This document shows, piece by piece, positions 20,801 to 34,300 of a stretch of DNA of 64,000 bases; position 1 is the stretch's first letter; the number at the start of each line of letters is the position of its first letter. The position numbers were made by a program, and so were the translations under genes. Under the pieces are notes generated by a model. The model was not told the DNA's origin. It saw nothing but the letters and a program-made list of their open reading frames with translations, and ran no database searches. The DNA is from Pachypanchax playfairii (Eukaryota > Chordata > Actinopteri > Cyprinodontiformes > Aplocheilidae). The stretch is taken from contig SSNP01000011.1 of assembly GCA_006937955.1 (NCBI GenBank), forward strand, positions 1,022,279 to 1,086,278, in the 5' to 3' direction.

Positions 20801-23800
20801 TGAACTGTTTGCTGATAACAAGCTGAATGGTCCCTCTCCTCTTTACTCTGCAGGACACGGTTTGCAAATAGAATTACAAATTAGAACAAAATCTAATCGT
20901 AGAACTGTTTTACACTTCACTCTCAGACCATTTTAACACTAGCAGCCCTAAACACAACAAGTTTTTTTTGTTTAATCCCTTCCCGGGTTCACTGAGTGTG
21001 AATCAAGATTCCTGCAGACTTCTTTTGTTCTTATGCTTTTAATATACAAATAAACCAATCAGACTGTCTAATTAAAAAAAATTAAATGTGCTAAATATGC
21101 TTTGGTCCAAGAAAAGATGCCTGTATTTCTGGACCATGTTTACATCTAGCTTCTCCTTGACATCACACATCTTTAACTGGTGTTTGTAGATCACAAGGTG
21201 AACTGTGCTGTCAGATGGTGATATCTGGAACTGTTCTTGAGCCCATGCAGTGTTATCCAACAGAGAATAAAGGCTGTTAGTACTGCTGTACCACCTCAGG
21301 GCCGCAAATCATGAGCATCCAGTTTTACTGTAGACCAGGGGTGCCCAAAGTCAGGCCTCGAGGGCCACTATCCTGCATGTTTTAGATGTTTTCCTGCTTC
21401 AACACACCTGATTCCAATCTGCAACATCTCAGCAAGTCCAGCAGAAGCCTGTTAACAACTCATTCATCTGCATCAGGTGTGTTGAAGCAGAGGAACATCT
21501 AAAACATGCAGGATAGTGGCCCTTGAGGACTGGAGTTGGACACCCCTGCTGTAGACCTTGTCCCTTGCTAACAGAGATTACTGATTATTCCTTGATTGTT
21601 TTCATTTTTTGATTATACAATTTACTGTAGATGGTGAGCGCTTCTCAATCTTCACAAATTTGGAACATTTTTATCAAATCATTGCTTGAAATTTGATGCA
21701 AATGTTGTTGCATATTGATGAACCTCTGCCTGTCTTTACATCTGAGTGGTTCTACCTCTCTGAAATGCTCTTTTCTACTCAATCCTGTTACTGAGCTGTT
21801 GCCAATAAACCTAATTTGTTGTGAAATGTTTCTCTAGCTGTTTTTGAATTTTGTCAAATACTTTTTTAGCCTTTTTTTTTGCCTCTGTTGCAATTTTAGT
21901 AAAATGTGTTGTTGCTATCAAATTCAAAATGAGCTCATATTTTCTATGAAACTGTTTTGGTCCCAACATAAAATATAAAGTTGGATATGGTACATGAGCT
22001 TATGAAATTTGCAAATCATAGCATCCTGTTAAATTAGCATTTTACACTGTCCCAGTTTTTTTGAAATTGTAGATCATCTGAATAGTATTGATTGTTTAAA
22101 GCATTGTCTCCTTTGCTGGTGGTGTTGAGACACATGAAACTGACATTACAGCTCAACAGAGGGTTAGCAGCGTGACAAGTAAATGGCTTGGTGTGGTCTT
22201 GAATGACTGATGCTAGGCTGTAGTAACAGCTTGAACAGTGCTTCTGCTGGCGCCTGGATGTGGCCTGGATTAAGCACGTGACCCTGCCACAGCGTGAGGC
22301 ATTAGTGATATGAACAGCAGGGTCCATCTACGACTGCTGTTACATAACATCGTCTTCATGGGGAAATCTCAGTAAAGATGGCTCGAGGAGACTCTGTGAC
22401 AGCAGAGTGAAAGTGCATTATGATTCTCATCATCCACGTCTCTGGTTCTGAATATGAGGATGTCTTGTTCCTTTTAAAAGCAAGCATTTGCCTCTAGATC
22501 CTGAGGGTATTTCTATTTAATGGTACTAAATTTGTATGTTTTCTTGCTATACAAGCCTTCAGATTAGACTCCATCTACTCACTTGGTCTGTTTGTGAACA
22601 TGTTTTATACCAATACATGTGTATGAGCATTGCACTTCACCAGAATAAACAAAAAGAGTGAGAGAAAACAGACAGACAAACGAGTAAGTGGAGTGAGTTC
22701 TCCCTCAGAAAACATAAGCATGTCTGCAATAAAGTAATTTTTGTGTTGGGCCAAATATTTCCCAGATGAAACCTTTGTAGATCCATCATGTCATCATGTT
22801 TACAAATTGACTGGAGGCTGTGGTGCAGACTGGCTGCTGACATTGCTGTGGGTGAAGGCAGAGTAATCAACTCACATGTCTGATTGCGTAATTGATTGTT
22901 CCTAGAGTTGATCAGCACTGTTAACTTGTTAAGATAGATAACACTGCTTTAGTGTAAATTGAATTAGATGGTAGTGGTATTTGTGCTTTGATATTTTTCA
23001 AGCCCAATAGGAGAGACTAGCTTCTCGTGATTTTCTGTAACACATTTAAACATTCAACTTATGGACATCTTTTTATGGCCTTTTCAGTTCAGTCAGTCAT
23101 TTCCTGTTTTCTTCCGAGAAAGTGATGTTGAAAATTAAACTTGAAGACCATCTGACGAAAACAAGTTTTGCTGGGAAAAAACTACTTGAAAAAAGGCTAA
23201 ACAAAGTCTTTAAAGTGCACGTGACACACTTGGGTCTCAATAAAACATTTAGAAACATTATAATTTTCTTTACTGAAACATGGTGACAAAATGCAGGAAA
23301 GCATTTCTTTGTTTACATCTTACATGGACATTTAAAAGCATTTGTGAGATTGTGTTTCTGTTAATAAAGAGAATGATGGAATCACTCATGCTCCAATACA
23401 AAACAACAATGAAAATATAATCAGTAAGCCTTTAAACAAATCATTGGTATTTTTACTTGGCATTAATGTATATCTTTAATTTTAACACAATATTTGTGAG
23501 TAACATGTGAAACACGAGAGTAAAAAAGGAAATAAGAAGCTAATAACTAAAAAAGCCCTCGTAAAGTGCAGCCCTCCGCCAAACACCTCTTTTCCTCCCA
23601 TACCGTGATTTACACAAAAAATAAGAGTCTCACCTTTGTTGTATCAACATCTTCAGATTCCTTGACCATGAAAACACTGAATAGACACTGATATCATATC
23701 CATTAGTTCAGTAGTTTTTCACAAAAATCACTTTTTCAGTGATGGTGTTTTTTCTGGATGTAACTCTATAGCTTTTGAAGGAACATCAAATTCATTACAT

Positions 23801-26800
23801 ACTTCTGATTCCACAGTGTCTTGGCTATATTTTTGTATTCGTTGCAAGTCTATACCATAATTTGTGATAAAAAGTCAGAATGTTCCCAATTTTTTTCTTT
23901 TCTGGATCATGGTATTCGGATCCAGATCAATCCTTGGTATCATGTAGAACTTATTAACATCTCATGTCATGAATGAGACTGTGACTGAACCCAGAGGCAG
24001 AAAAACAGAGAGGGGTGTGGCTTGATAATGAAATACATTTTATTAAACACAGGCTAGCGCAAAAGCTCAGTGGTGAGTTCCTCTGACAGGAGCATTAGTC
24101 CAAAAGTTAAAAATCCAAAAATGAATCCAAATAGAAGAAGCAAAAAAGAGGAACTTACAGAGCCCAGATGGGCTAGACATGTCGAGGTCTGTGGACAGAA
24201 TAAGGGTCAGAAATCTGTATAATTCAAAAACTCACAACGTAAAGGTCTCCAATCAAGGATCAGACAGAAATCAATGGTCAGGTGCAGAACAGGGTCGAAG
24301 AAATCTATAAGATTTTGGAACAACATGGACAGGACTGTGATGCTATGTCTATGAAACAAGAACGAGGCTATGACAAGAAACTATGGCACTATGACACTAT
24401 GTTAAGGTTATGGAACATGAACTAAACACTGTGAAAACGCTGGAAGGTTGACACCAAAACATAACCAACGATCTAGCACTGAGGTGCTGACAGCTTCCAG
24501 CTTAAATAGTGCCAGATCTTAACCACAGACAGGTGCGGACAATGGCTTGATTACAGAGAGTGTAGAACACAAAGTGACATGACCAAATATATCACTGAAA
24601 AAAACATTAACCTGACATGGAAAAACTCAGATTCATGATATTTCACCCTGTGTTTTTTTTTTTTTTTTACCAAGCACCAAGACCATTTCTCATAGAGTTA
24701 CATGTAAATTTGTTAAAAACAGTCCGATCTCACAATGATGAAGAATCCTTAAAAAAAAATACTGGATACAGACAGTGATCCAGATTATCCCCAAAATCTA
24801 CTCACTTCTTGTTCTGGTCATTTCTGACCTTTCCTGAAAATGTAATCAAAATCCATCCAGAACTTTTTGAGTTATCTTACAGACGGACAGACAAACCCTG
24901 CTGAAAACCTAACCTCCAGGCGGCGGTAATAATAATTATTGTTGTCACTATTATTATTATGACACACATCCCTAAATATTTTCATTGTTGATTCAATCCA
25001 ACTTTCTGTATCATTCCACTGTCTTTCTGACTTTGTGCTAGCTTACGTGTAGGCAACCCCCCCCACCACACAAACACCAGCCATCCACCCTTCATGAACA
25101 CTTCGTACAGGGCTGACAATAACTATTCTGTCCTGTTCCTGAGTCGGTCCTGGGGTTATGGTTACCCCCCACCCCTCCCAGATAGACCGTTTATTAGCAG
25201 CAGCAGAAGAAGAGGTTATGAGCAGCGGGTGGAGACACTGAACTGGTTCAGAACTCATGCCTTGTGGTGGGGGCGCGGTAAAGCACAAAAAAAGCCTGCC
25301 TTCAGATGTCTTCTGGGGTTACAGAGCTTCTAGCGCTGCCTACTGCTGTGAGAAACAAACACTAATTGCTCATTGGCCCCGGGTTGGAGATGTGCAGCTG
25401 GGGACAAGTGGCTAAAAATAGGACCTCTTGTTCCCCATGAGTAACAGGCACAAAGCAACATAGCATTAACAAACGCAATAAAGCATGGAATAGGCAAAAA
25501 AGGTAATCATCTGAGCACAGTGATTTACCGTGAGGGACAAACAGGCTAAGGAACAACACCACCATAGAACAGTGAACACTTAGCAGCACCTCAAGCTCCT
25601 TCCTTTTCTGGACCAACTACCTGCGCCACTGTCCTCCGTCTATTGACAGTGTCTGCTGGTAAGTTCCCACAGGGATCAGCCAAGTTAGTGTTTGCAACAT
25701 CCCAAGCTCCATTTGTAGCCAAGCAGCATCCAGGCTTATATGATGAAGTCCTTCCGTCCATACCATGATGGCCCTCTATGCTTTAGTCAAGTTACAGCTC
25801 TGACTCTATGACACAAAAGCAGCATCTAGTTCCACCTGACTGCAACTATGAATAATTTAATAGTGGCCATTATTATTTCCAGTCAGCTGCACTAGCTTGG
25901 CAATAACAAGCGGTTTTTGGTAGTGCTATCAAGGTTGCTGGCTAAGTGGTTGAACATGGAGACATGATGTTATTTTAGCTTGCTGGTATTTTATGCAGTT
26001 GTGGGCTTGTAAGTATCTGGTTGAATGAGTGCGCAGTGTTTTTTTTTAGTGATTAACTTTTCTCAGTTGTTTGCAGACTTTTGAATGTTGGTAAAGAAAG
26101 ATGTAAATCTTAAATGTGGTTTATATAACCAGTTAACGGCATAATCATGAGCATGGTCCCAAAAAGATTGTTCTGTTACTAGATTTTTCTGTATTCGAAA
26201 AATGTATATATTATAAGATCCAAGATCCATGACGGTATATCACACTTGGTTTGCACATTTTTAGCTATTCATCATCAATTTGAATCAGATTACATCATCA
26301 GCGTGGCTTTGATACAGACAAATAGATTAGTTAACCATATAAATGTCTATTATTTACAGCACAGACTGCACTGAATTAACCAATAACCACTAAATGTCTT
26401 AGTCTTATTTTATTTTATCTTTTGCCCCAATACAGCTGAGAAATGAAGTTTTGCCCCTCCACTGTGTGGACAACTTGCGTCTTCTAGGGGACAGTAACAG
26501 AACTCTGCAACTCAACTCTTGGACGTCGAACCAGCAAAGGCTCCAACAAAAGTTACTGGTGAGTGCGCTGTGTGAAAAGAGTAATGAAGGGTTGCTGGTG
26601 GTTTCTGAGTGTGCCATCAAGGGCAGCTGAGGAATGGGTGAGTGATATGGTTATCACAATATTTTAGTTTATTTACATTCAGTTTTAACTAATGATGGTA
26701 TTAACCTTATTGTAAGTTACTAAACAATAAAAAAATATAGTTTCCTCATAGAAAAAAATCTGACTATTGAGGCCAAATAACCTTTTGAACAGATTTCAAT

Positions 26801-29800
26801 CAGTTTGTGCAGTGAAGCCATAGATGTGTGGCACAGTTCCTGGCAATCACCAGCTCACTGTAAAGTCATGTTAACAGAACGATGCAGAGAACTCAACTTT
26901 AGCACTCCTTACTGTCTTTAATGCACGATCAAAATCATCACATCTCGAACAGCCCATGTGGAAACAATCCATAAATACACTCTATTATTAGTCTTCCTTA
27001 TGACCAGTGACCATATCAGGAATGAGGACTCTGCTTTCTTTTCATATCATCTGACCAATATAAAGGATTTACAGACTGACCTTGCAGTTGACTGTATGAA
27101 TCCAACGTAGTGTGTAGATATTACTCTAGCAGCACTGTGTAAAGGTGTCTTTCATCCATTTGTTTTATCAATAACAAATGGCAAAAAAATCAACAGTTAG
27201 TTTTCATAGAGCCCATTCTTCTCAGTCTGCCATCATCAGGGACTCTTTGTGTAAGGATGAAGGAGAACCCACAGTCTTTGACACTGGGGGTGACTCTTTA
27301 CTGCTGAGATGTTGTGTGGGCATTTTTAGTAAACCTCTAGTCTGGCTTACCTTTTATCCACCGTTTACGAGTATGTCTGTTGCTATAAAGGATATTTTTT
27401 AATAATCTACAGTTTCTCTTAAACACGGTGTTCTGCATTCTGTTGTTGGTCCTATTTTATTTGCTTCCTTTAAACCACATCTTAAGTAGCATTTCTTATA
27501 ACTGTCATGCTGATAAAATTAATCTTGCTATTATTATTGAATCCCATATATTTCTAAAGCAAGGGTGTCCAACTCCAGTCCTTGAGCCACTATCCTTCCG
27601 CAGGGAGTTTCCTGCTTCAGCACCTGATTTAGATGAACAGGTCGTTAACTTGTTGACATGCTGATGAATCAGGTGTACTAAAGCAGGCAAAGCTTTAAAG
27701 GCTCAACGTTCACCTATATTCACATACAGTTCTACCAGGACCCTGAGATCAGCTTATTATCAGCTTGTTTTTCATCCTGTCTTTTGTTATTTTGATGTGA
27801 AGTACCTTCTAATGATTGTCTTGAATGGTTTTCTACATTTTCCTTACATGTTAGAGAATTGATAGCACAGTTCCAACTTCCAGTACATGAAATGATCCTT
27901 TTGTCCTTTTGAGTGAAGTGAAGAAACAATTATACTATTAAGATGTACAATGAATCTACATCAAATTAGGTTCATGACAAAAATGAAAACAATTTGAGTA
28001 AAAATATTATGATAGATAAGATTTACCAGAAAAGCAAAGCAAAGAGTTACCTCATATTTTTACACTGTAGCAGATATATCTGCTAAAATTTTGATTTATT
28101 AACATGGTAATTTAATAAATAATTGTATTTCCATACAGTAAAGTCATAGTTTATTTTTCTTGTGAATATTGATGTTATTACACAGTAACAAAAACTCAAT
28201 TGTCATGGGGTGAATTTCTCCAATGTTCACATAATTATAAAGGTGAATTTTGATTTAATAATCTAGAATTGTTGCACCATTAACTGTAACATTTTAAGGA
28301 GTGAGTAGATTTGAAGAACTGCTGGAGATACTTAAAACTGTAAACAGCAGGTTTCTAAAGTGATACTAGATTAGCCATTCTCAGGCTTTCAGCAGACTGA
28401 GATCTCAAAGCAGAAGCTGCTTGTGATTCCCCCGGTTTCCCCAAAGTCTGTAGCTGCATATGAATGAGCTCCATCGATTAGACCTCACCATGGTGCTTGT
28501 GTAAGAGAACGACTGGAGTGTGCGTGTTATGTGTGCATTTGTGGGGCTGCTGGCTTTCTCCCCCGTGTCTCTTCAGCAATTTACAAACTGTTGTTTTCAT
28601 AGAGAGCAACGATATGGGTATCGTTTTTTGGCCAAACCATAAACTGAAGCTTTGTCATTAACAGTTTCTTTTGACACGACAATGAGGAATTATATTGGCA
28701 GGGATGGTAACCAGCTAACAAAACGGTTGTCTATAACACATTTTAATGCCATATTCTCTTTTTTTTTGTTAGAATAAAATGCACAAGTGGTGCAGACTCT
28801 CTCACGGCTTTCACAACCCTCAAACCCTTTTGTCTCACACTAAAAGTGTGACCCTCTTGTGTTAAAGTCTGCCAGCTGTAGTCTACTGGAGTGTGAGGTT
28901 AGCACCACGAACTGTGATTGTTTACATAATGAGAATGGTGTAAACTTTATTTTCAAATTTTCCGCCTGCGTGTGACAGGCTTACTTGATAATTAGCTTGT
29001 CAGCATGTCTTCAGGGCTTGCATGACATTTCAATCATGAGCAGAAGCATTTTTAAAGCAGCCAAACATGACTAAAAATAAAGTGCCATGAAAATAGATTT
29101 ATTCATTCTGTTCTTGAAGCTATTCCACAAATTATATTTAAATGTTTATTGTAAAATTCTGTATATTGTCTTTTTTTTTATAAGTTTGGTCTTACTTAAA
29201 CTGTTCCATACACTTTTGTTGGTTGCTAAAAAACAGGAGCTCCGGATCGTGTCCCATCTTGTCACTGGTAAACAGGAGAGAATTATTGTGAGTAAATAGA
29301 GTTAAACTGGTGTTCAAATTTTCAGGTTGAAAAAATAAGAACCAATTATGGTTCTTAAAGTATTCTTGTTGCATCAGCGGTTACTCAAACCGCCCAGTAA
29401 GACTAAGTGAAGTGAACATGAAAAACTGACAGAGCATAAGGCACTTCTTCTCAAATCTGATTTAGCCTGCAGCTCTGTTGTGCTATGACTGAGATCTAAT
29501 CAACAAACATGCTTATAATGGTCTTTTTCCTCGGATATATGGCTGACTGCTGCCGTTAAATCTCCAATTTACATAGCTTGTGCAAGGGGAAAACTGGGAA
29601 CTTTTTGCTTTGTGTTTCAGGTTTCCACCATGTGTGTCATAGGAATCAAGCTTTCACTGACTTTGTCTGACAATATATTGATATACACGACCGGGCAAAG
29701 TTTTAAACACCCAAATTTTCCTTGTAAACTGCCAGTGGTTAAAAAAGGTAAGGGTACCCCAAACTACATAATAATGTAAGTTTCAGAATTCTATAAAAAG

Positions 29801-31271
29801 GCTTTTTTCAGGGAAGACAAAATGGGTCAACAATTCAAATCTCTCCTGCAGTAATGGTGGTTGATCAAGCCTAGAAAGCCGGTGCTACTAATTCCTACAG
29901 GTGTTCCAACTTCACAGGAACACCTCCCCCTCTGTCTGCATAAAAGCAGTGGTGGAAAACACTGTGGTACCAAACCCTCATGAGCATCATTTGAACAGTA
30001 TCGTAATGCAGAAAGTTGTGTGTCGCTACGACAATGGTGAGAATATATATAACAATGGAAGAGAGAGACCAACATAACACTTAAACATATAGGTCTTCCT
30101 ACAGAGATATTGCAAAGAAGGTTTCCTTCCATATCAAAAGGCATTAAGAAACTGGTGCAAACTCTGATGGGAAGAGGTCTTGCAGACCCAAAGCCACAAG
30201 TGAATCAGCAAAGTTACTGAGAGTTAACAGTTTGCATGCTTCAAACACAGCTTAATAGTGGTCATAGTAAGCAAGTATCCCGTTCAACTGTAAAGAGAAA
30301 ACTTCAAGATGCAGGTTTAACAGGACAAGTTGCAGCAAGACAGCAATCGCTAACACGTTTGTATAAGAAAAAGAGACTTACAAAAATATGAGTGCTTGGA
30401 ATGAAGGTCTTGTTTCTCTAATTTACTGCTTGTTTTGTTGCACAGCCTAATCCTGATTTACAGAACTGAACTCAACAGAGAATTTCCGTATCACCAGCAC
30501 AAAAAGCAAGACTACCATTTTAGTGTAAGTGGCACAGGAGTAGAACTAAATGTCTAAAGTTGTGCAGAGATATAAATATAATGTAATAAATGTTTCAAAC
30601 ACACAGCTTTGTATTTCACAACTTTTTAATGTGAATCTGTTCATACTGTGATGATTTCTTCTCCTGCAGGTGCAGTTTGACCAAATAAATAAAACATACT
30701 TTAGCATTTGTTGAAAAGAAGTATTTCATTTAAAATATAAACATTTCCTGGAGGGTTTTTCGTGGAAGAAGATCAACAATATAAAAATACAGCCAAGCTT
30801 TAAAACCTCAGTCTGTTTTATCTCTAAACCCCCTCTTTGTATAAAGTCTCGCCAAAACTCTGTTTGAAAAGTGGCTTTTTATACAAGTATAAAACACGCT
30901 GAAGACCTGTTGGTGTCTGTTTTCTAGCTCGAGAATTGAGCATCTCTTCATATGCAGATTTGTTGTTTAATATGAAGATAATTTACAGATTTAGTAATGT
31001 GCTGTGCAATGCTTTTAGCAGGGCAATTCTCTTAAAATTAATGCAAAAATGTTTTAAATGTCTTTTTCTCAGTTGGGTTTATTACTGTGCTCTGTGTGCA
31101 CCAATTGAATTTTGATATGCGAGCAACCTTTTCTTGTGCTTCAACGTCCCAGCTGAAGGCTTTTTTGATTGAGCTGCACTCAGTTTGATGGTCAGTGTGA
31201 ATCATCAGGCTGAGATACATTTGAATGCTAATATGCTAATATGCATCACACAAATTGGATAAATTCCAGGA

Positions 31272-31310
<39 letters not shown>

Positions 31311-34300
31311 AGTATATATAAACCTCTTCCTTGCCCTCGCCCAGTCTCCCTTCCTTCCAAGCTCGGGTCCTCTACCAGAGGCCTGGGAGCTTGAGCACAG
31401 TTCTTTTCTCAGAACTGCACTTTTCTAAACTGATATGTCAGATATTTTTCCAGTGACCCTTTGTAGCCTCTCCTCCAGTTTGGGGGGGTTACTGTCAGCA
31501 CTGATGCCTTTACTTTCCAGACCTTCTCCAGACCTTCTTCTCTCTCTAGTTTCTCGTGATCCTTTTTCCTGACATTGCAGTCACTGGGTATTGATATGTC
31601 AACCACCACAGCTTTCCTCTGCAGTTTGTCCACCACCACAATGTCTGGTTAGTTCATCGTTATCATTCTGTTAGTCTGTATCTGGAAGTCCCACAGAATC
31701 TTAGCTCTGTACAGATGTTCCTGCACACTGTTACTTGATTATGGCGCTCCATGTCTGCTTTCCCTGCCAACATCTCACATCCTGCTGGATTGTCTCAGGG
31801 GCCTCTGTGCACAGCCTGGGGTTTTGTCTGGTGTGGTAGAGCTGAGCCTCTTTTCTTCTGCTGCTCAAGACCTGCTCTTGTGATGTCATGATGAGTCTCT
31901 GTGCTGTTCTTCAGTCCAGCTCTTCTAGTCAGTGGTATTTCTTGAGATGATGCTTGATACATCCCATGTAGGGGTTTGTTTTCCCATGATGGTCCCTCCA
32001 GTACCTCATTTTCTGTTCCCCATTGTCTGAGGCATTCACTGAGCATATCATGGGTTGGGGCCTTATTGTTGATGTACTTATGGATCTCGAAACCTTTATC
32101 CGGGAGTGTGGCTTCTATGCTCACTAGTCCTCAGCCTCCTTCTTTATGGCTAGCGTACAGTCTCAGGGTTTGAATTTGAGATGGAGCTTTTGAGTCTTAA
32201 CATCCATGGTCTGTAGCTCTTCCTTTGACCAACTTCTTATTCCTGAAGGATATCTGATCTGAAGGTACGTGTAACTGTCTTCAATGTCTGCTATTGTTTC
32301 TTCAGGAAGTGAGACGCCCTCTGTGTGGACTACCTTCCCTCTCTTAGTCACATCTAACTACACAGTGAGTCGATGTCCTGCTCTCTCTTAGCTTAGAGCT
32401 TAATGTGCATCACTGTTGTGAGATGCCTCCTTCTTCCAAATGCTTTTCCAGTATTGTTCAGTCTTCAGCTTTGGTGGGTTTGCTCTTCTAGTGTTGCCCT
32501 GCCTATGAGCGTACACCTTCACTGGTTGAGTCTAGAACAGCCAGTTTATTTATCTGGCTTGGGGCCTTTTTTGGCAGTTTCCAGTGCTTCAGGTATGGGC
32601 ATCTGACCATAACTCTTGGGTACTACTTGTTTTTTCATTGCATCTTTCTGGGCCTCTGTCAGTTGGCTCACTTCTCTCCGTACGTCTTGATTTATGCCTG
32701 CAACCTTTGTTTCCATGGTGGGTATTTAATCTCATGGTTGCTCTTCCAGTAGCCAAGCATTTTAAGGATCATTGCTGGTGAGGTGTTCATCAGCTCGATG
32801 GTTTTAGTGACGGTTGATGCAAGGATCCCTCTCAATGCTGCATTCACATCTTCTAGGAGACTTTCCGAGGGTACTTCATTTAGCCTCTGTAATTGGTGTC
32901 GGGGTTGCTTGGTGTTAATTCTTGCCATGTTCTTATCTTTCAGGTCAACGATACACTTTGTACCCTATGGATGGGGAGTTGATGTTAACTCCCCTTTGAC
33001 CTTGACCTGACTCCTTCTTGCCGTACGTAGCATTTGTGTTGTCCCTCACCAAATCTCAAGTTGTAATAGCAGTAAGAACACTGAACTACTAGTTGTTTGG
33101 CAGTTAGTGTTGATTGTGGGTTTTGAAATTACTGACGTTTCCACATTTCTGTCTAACATCTCAGTCCAGAAAAGTGCAGTTCTGGAAAGGTCAACTGTAC
33201 TGTGCAGAACCTTCAAGTTCCCAGATAAGTCCCACGCCAGCTTTGAGATGTCCGGATACCGCTGAGCCTCTGTGAAAGCCGAGATTAAAACAAAAATAAT
33301 AATTTAATACTTCCCAATGAATATGTGGTGCTTCTTACACTTTGTTCTTCCTGCATCACATAGCACATCCTCTTTCTTTCAAAACCCAGTGACACAAAGG
33401 CTGCAGTATGTGTGGTAGGAAAAGTGTTACATAAGACAGATATTCGCTTTTCTAATTAATGTAAAAAGAATAGTTTATTTGTGTTTCTGCATGTTTATAA
33501 GTATTATATTGGAGGTCCAGTGCACTGGGTGGGTAACCCCCATGTTTACATCACTTGTAATGAAATTAGAGCCGCATGGCACCCACACTGCAGGCCTCCA
33601 CTGATCCTCTAATTCAATTACTCCCCTTATTAACGCTCAGATGCTGCTGGCTGACCCAGGACCGCATTTTGCCTTTGCTACACATCATTCACTTTGCAGC
33701 TCTTTTTCCTTCTCTAAAAGACTGACTAGTTGTCCTTGTTTTACCAAAGGCCATTGATTATACAGGTTTCTCCATCATAACAGTTGATTATCAGCATCCT
33801 CCCATCTCTGTTGTTGTGATATAAAGAACATCAAATGAGGGAAATGTTTCAGTGTTGAGCTTTCTGCAGCAACTAGAAAATGGCCAGAATTATCTGATAA
33901 TTTTTCTTGCAATGACACATAATAGTGAATTATTCTAAAGCACCTGACCTAATTATTGGGTTAAGTAACATAAAGTTGAACTGATATTGTACATATATGA
34001 TTTTTACCTTGTTATATAATACTGACCTATGAGTAGTGTAGAAATGATTGAGAGATCAGCCTCAAGGTCAAATGAATGTCTTCTCCGTTTACCATCAGCA
34101 ATGGAACTTTTTCACATAAATTGGAAACACATTTGATGGGTGGTCTGTGTCAAACTCCTAAAATAACACTCAAAATTAAATAGCGGTTCATCAAAACTCT
34201 GTTTTTAAACATTTACGTCACCTTCAGTTTGGCCTTACCTACATAGTTTTTTACTTGGCTTCCAATTTGGCGTTTGACTAAAGGGAATTCCACTCAATTT

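Noticed and set aside
28454..28500. Open 47-nt segment ending at a gtaaga donor
   Set aside because: Enters in phase 0 but leaves in another phase, so it cannot join the neighbouring exons in frame.
29238..29288. 51-nt phase-0 segment ending at gtgagt
   Set aside because: Acceptor preceded by an A-rich rather than pyrimidine-rich tract, and no resemblance to RIM-BP sequence.
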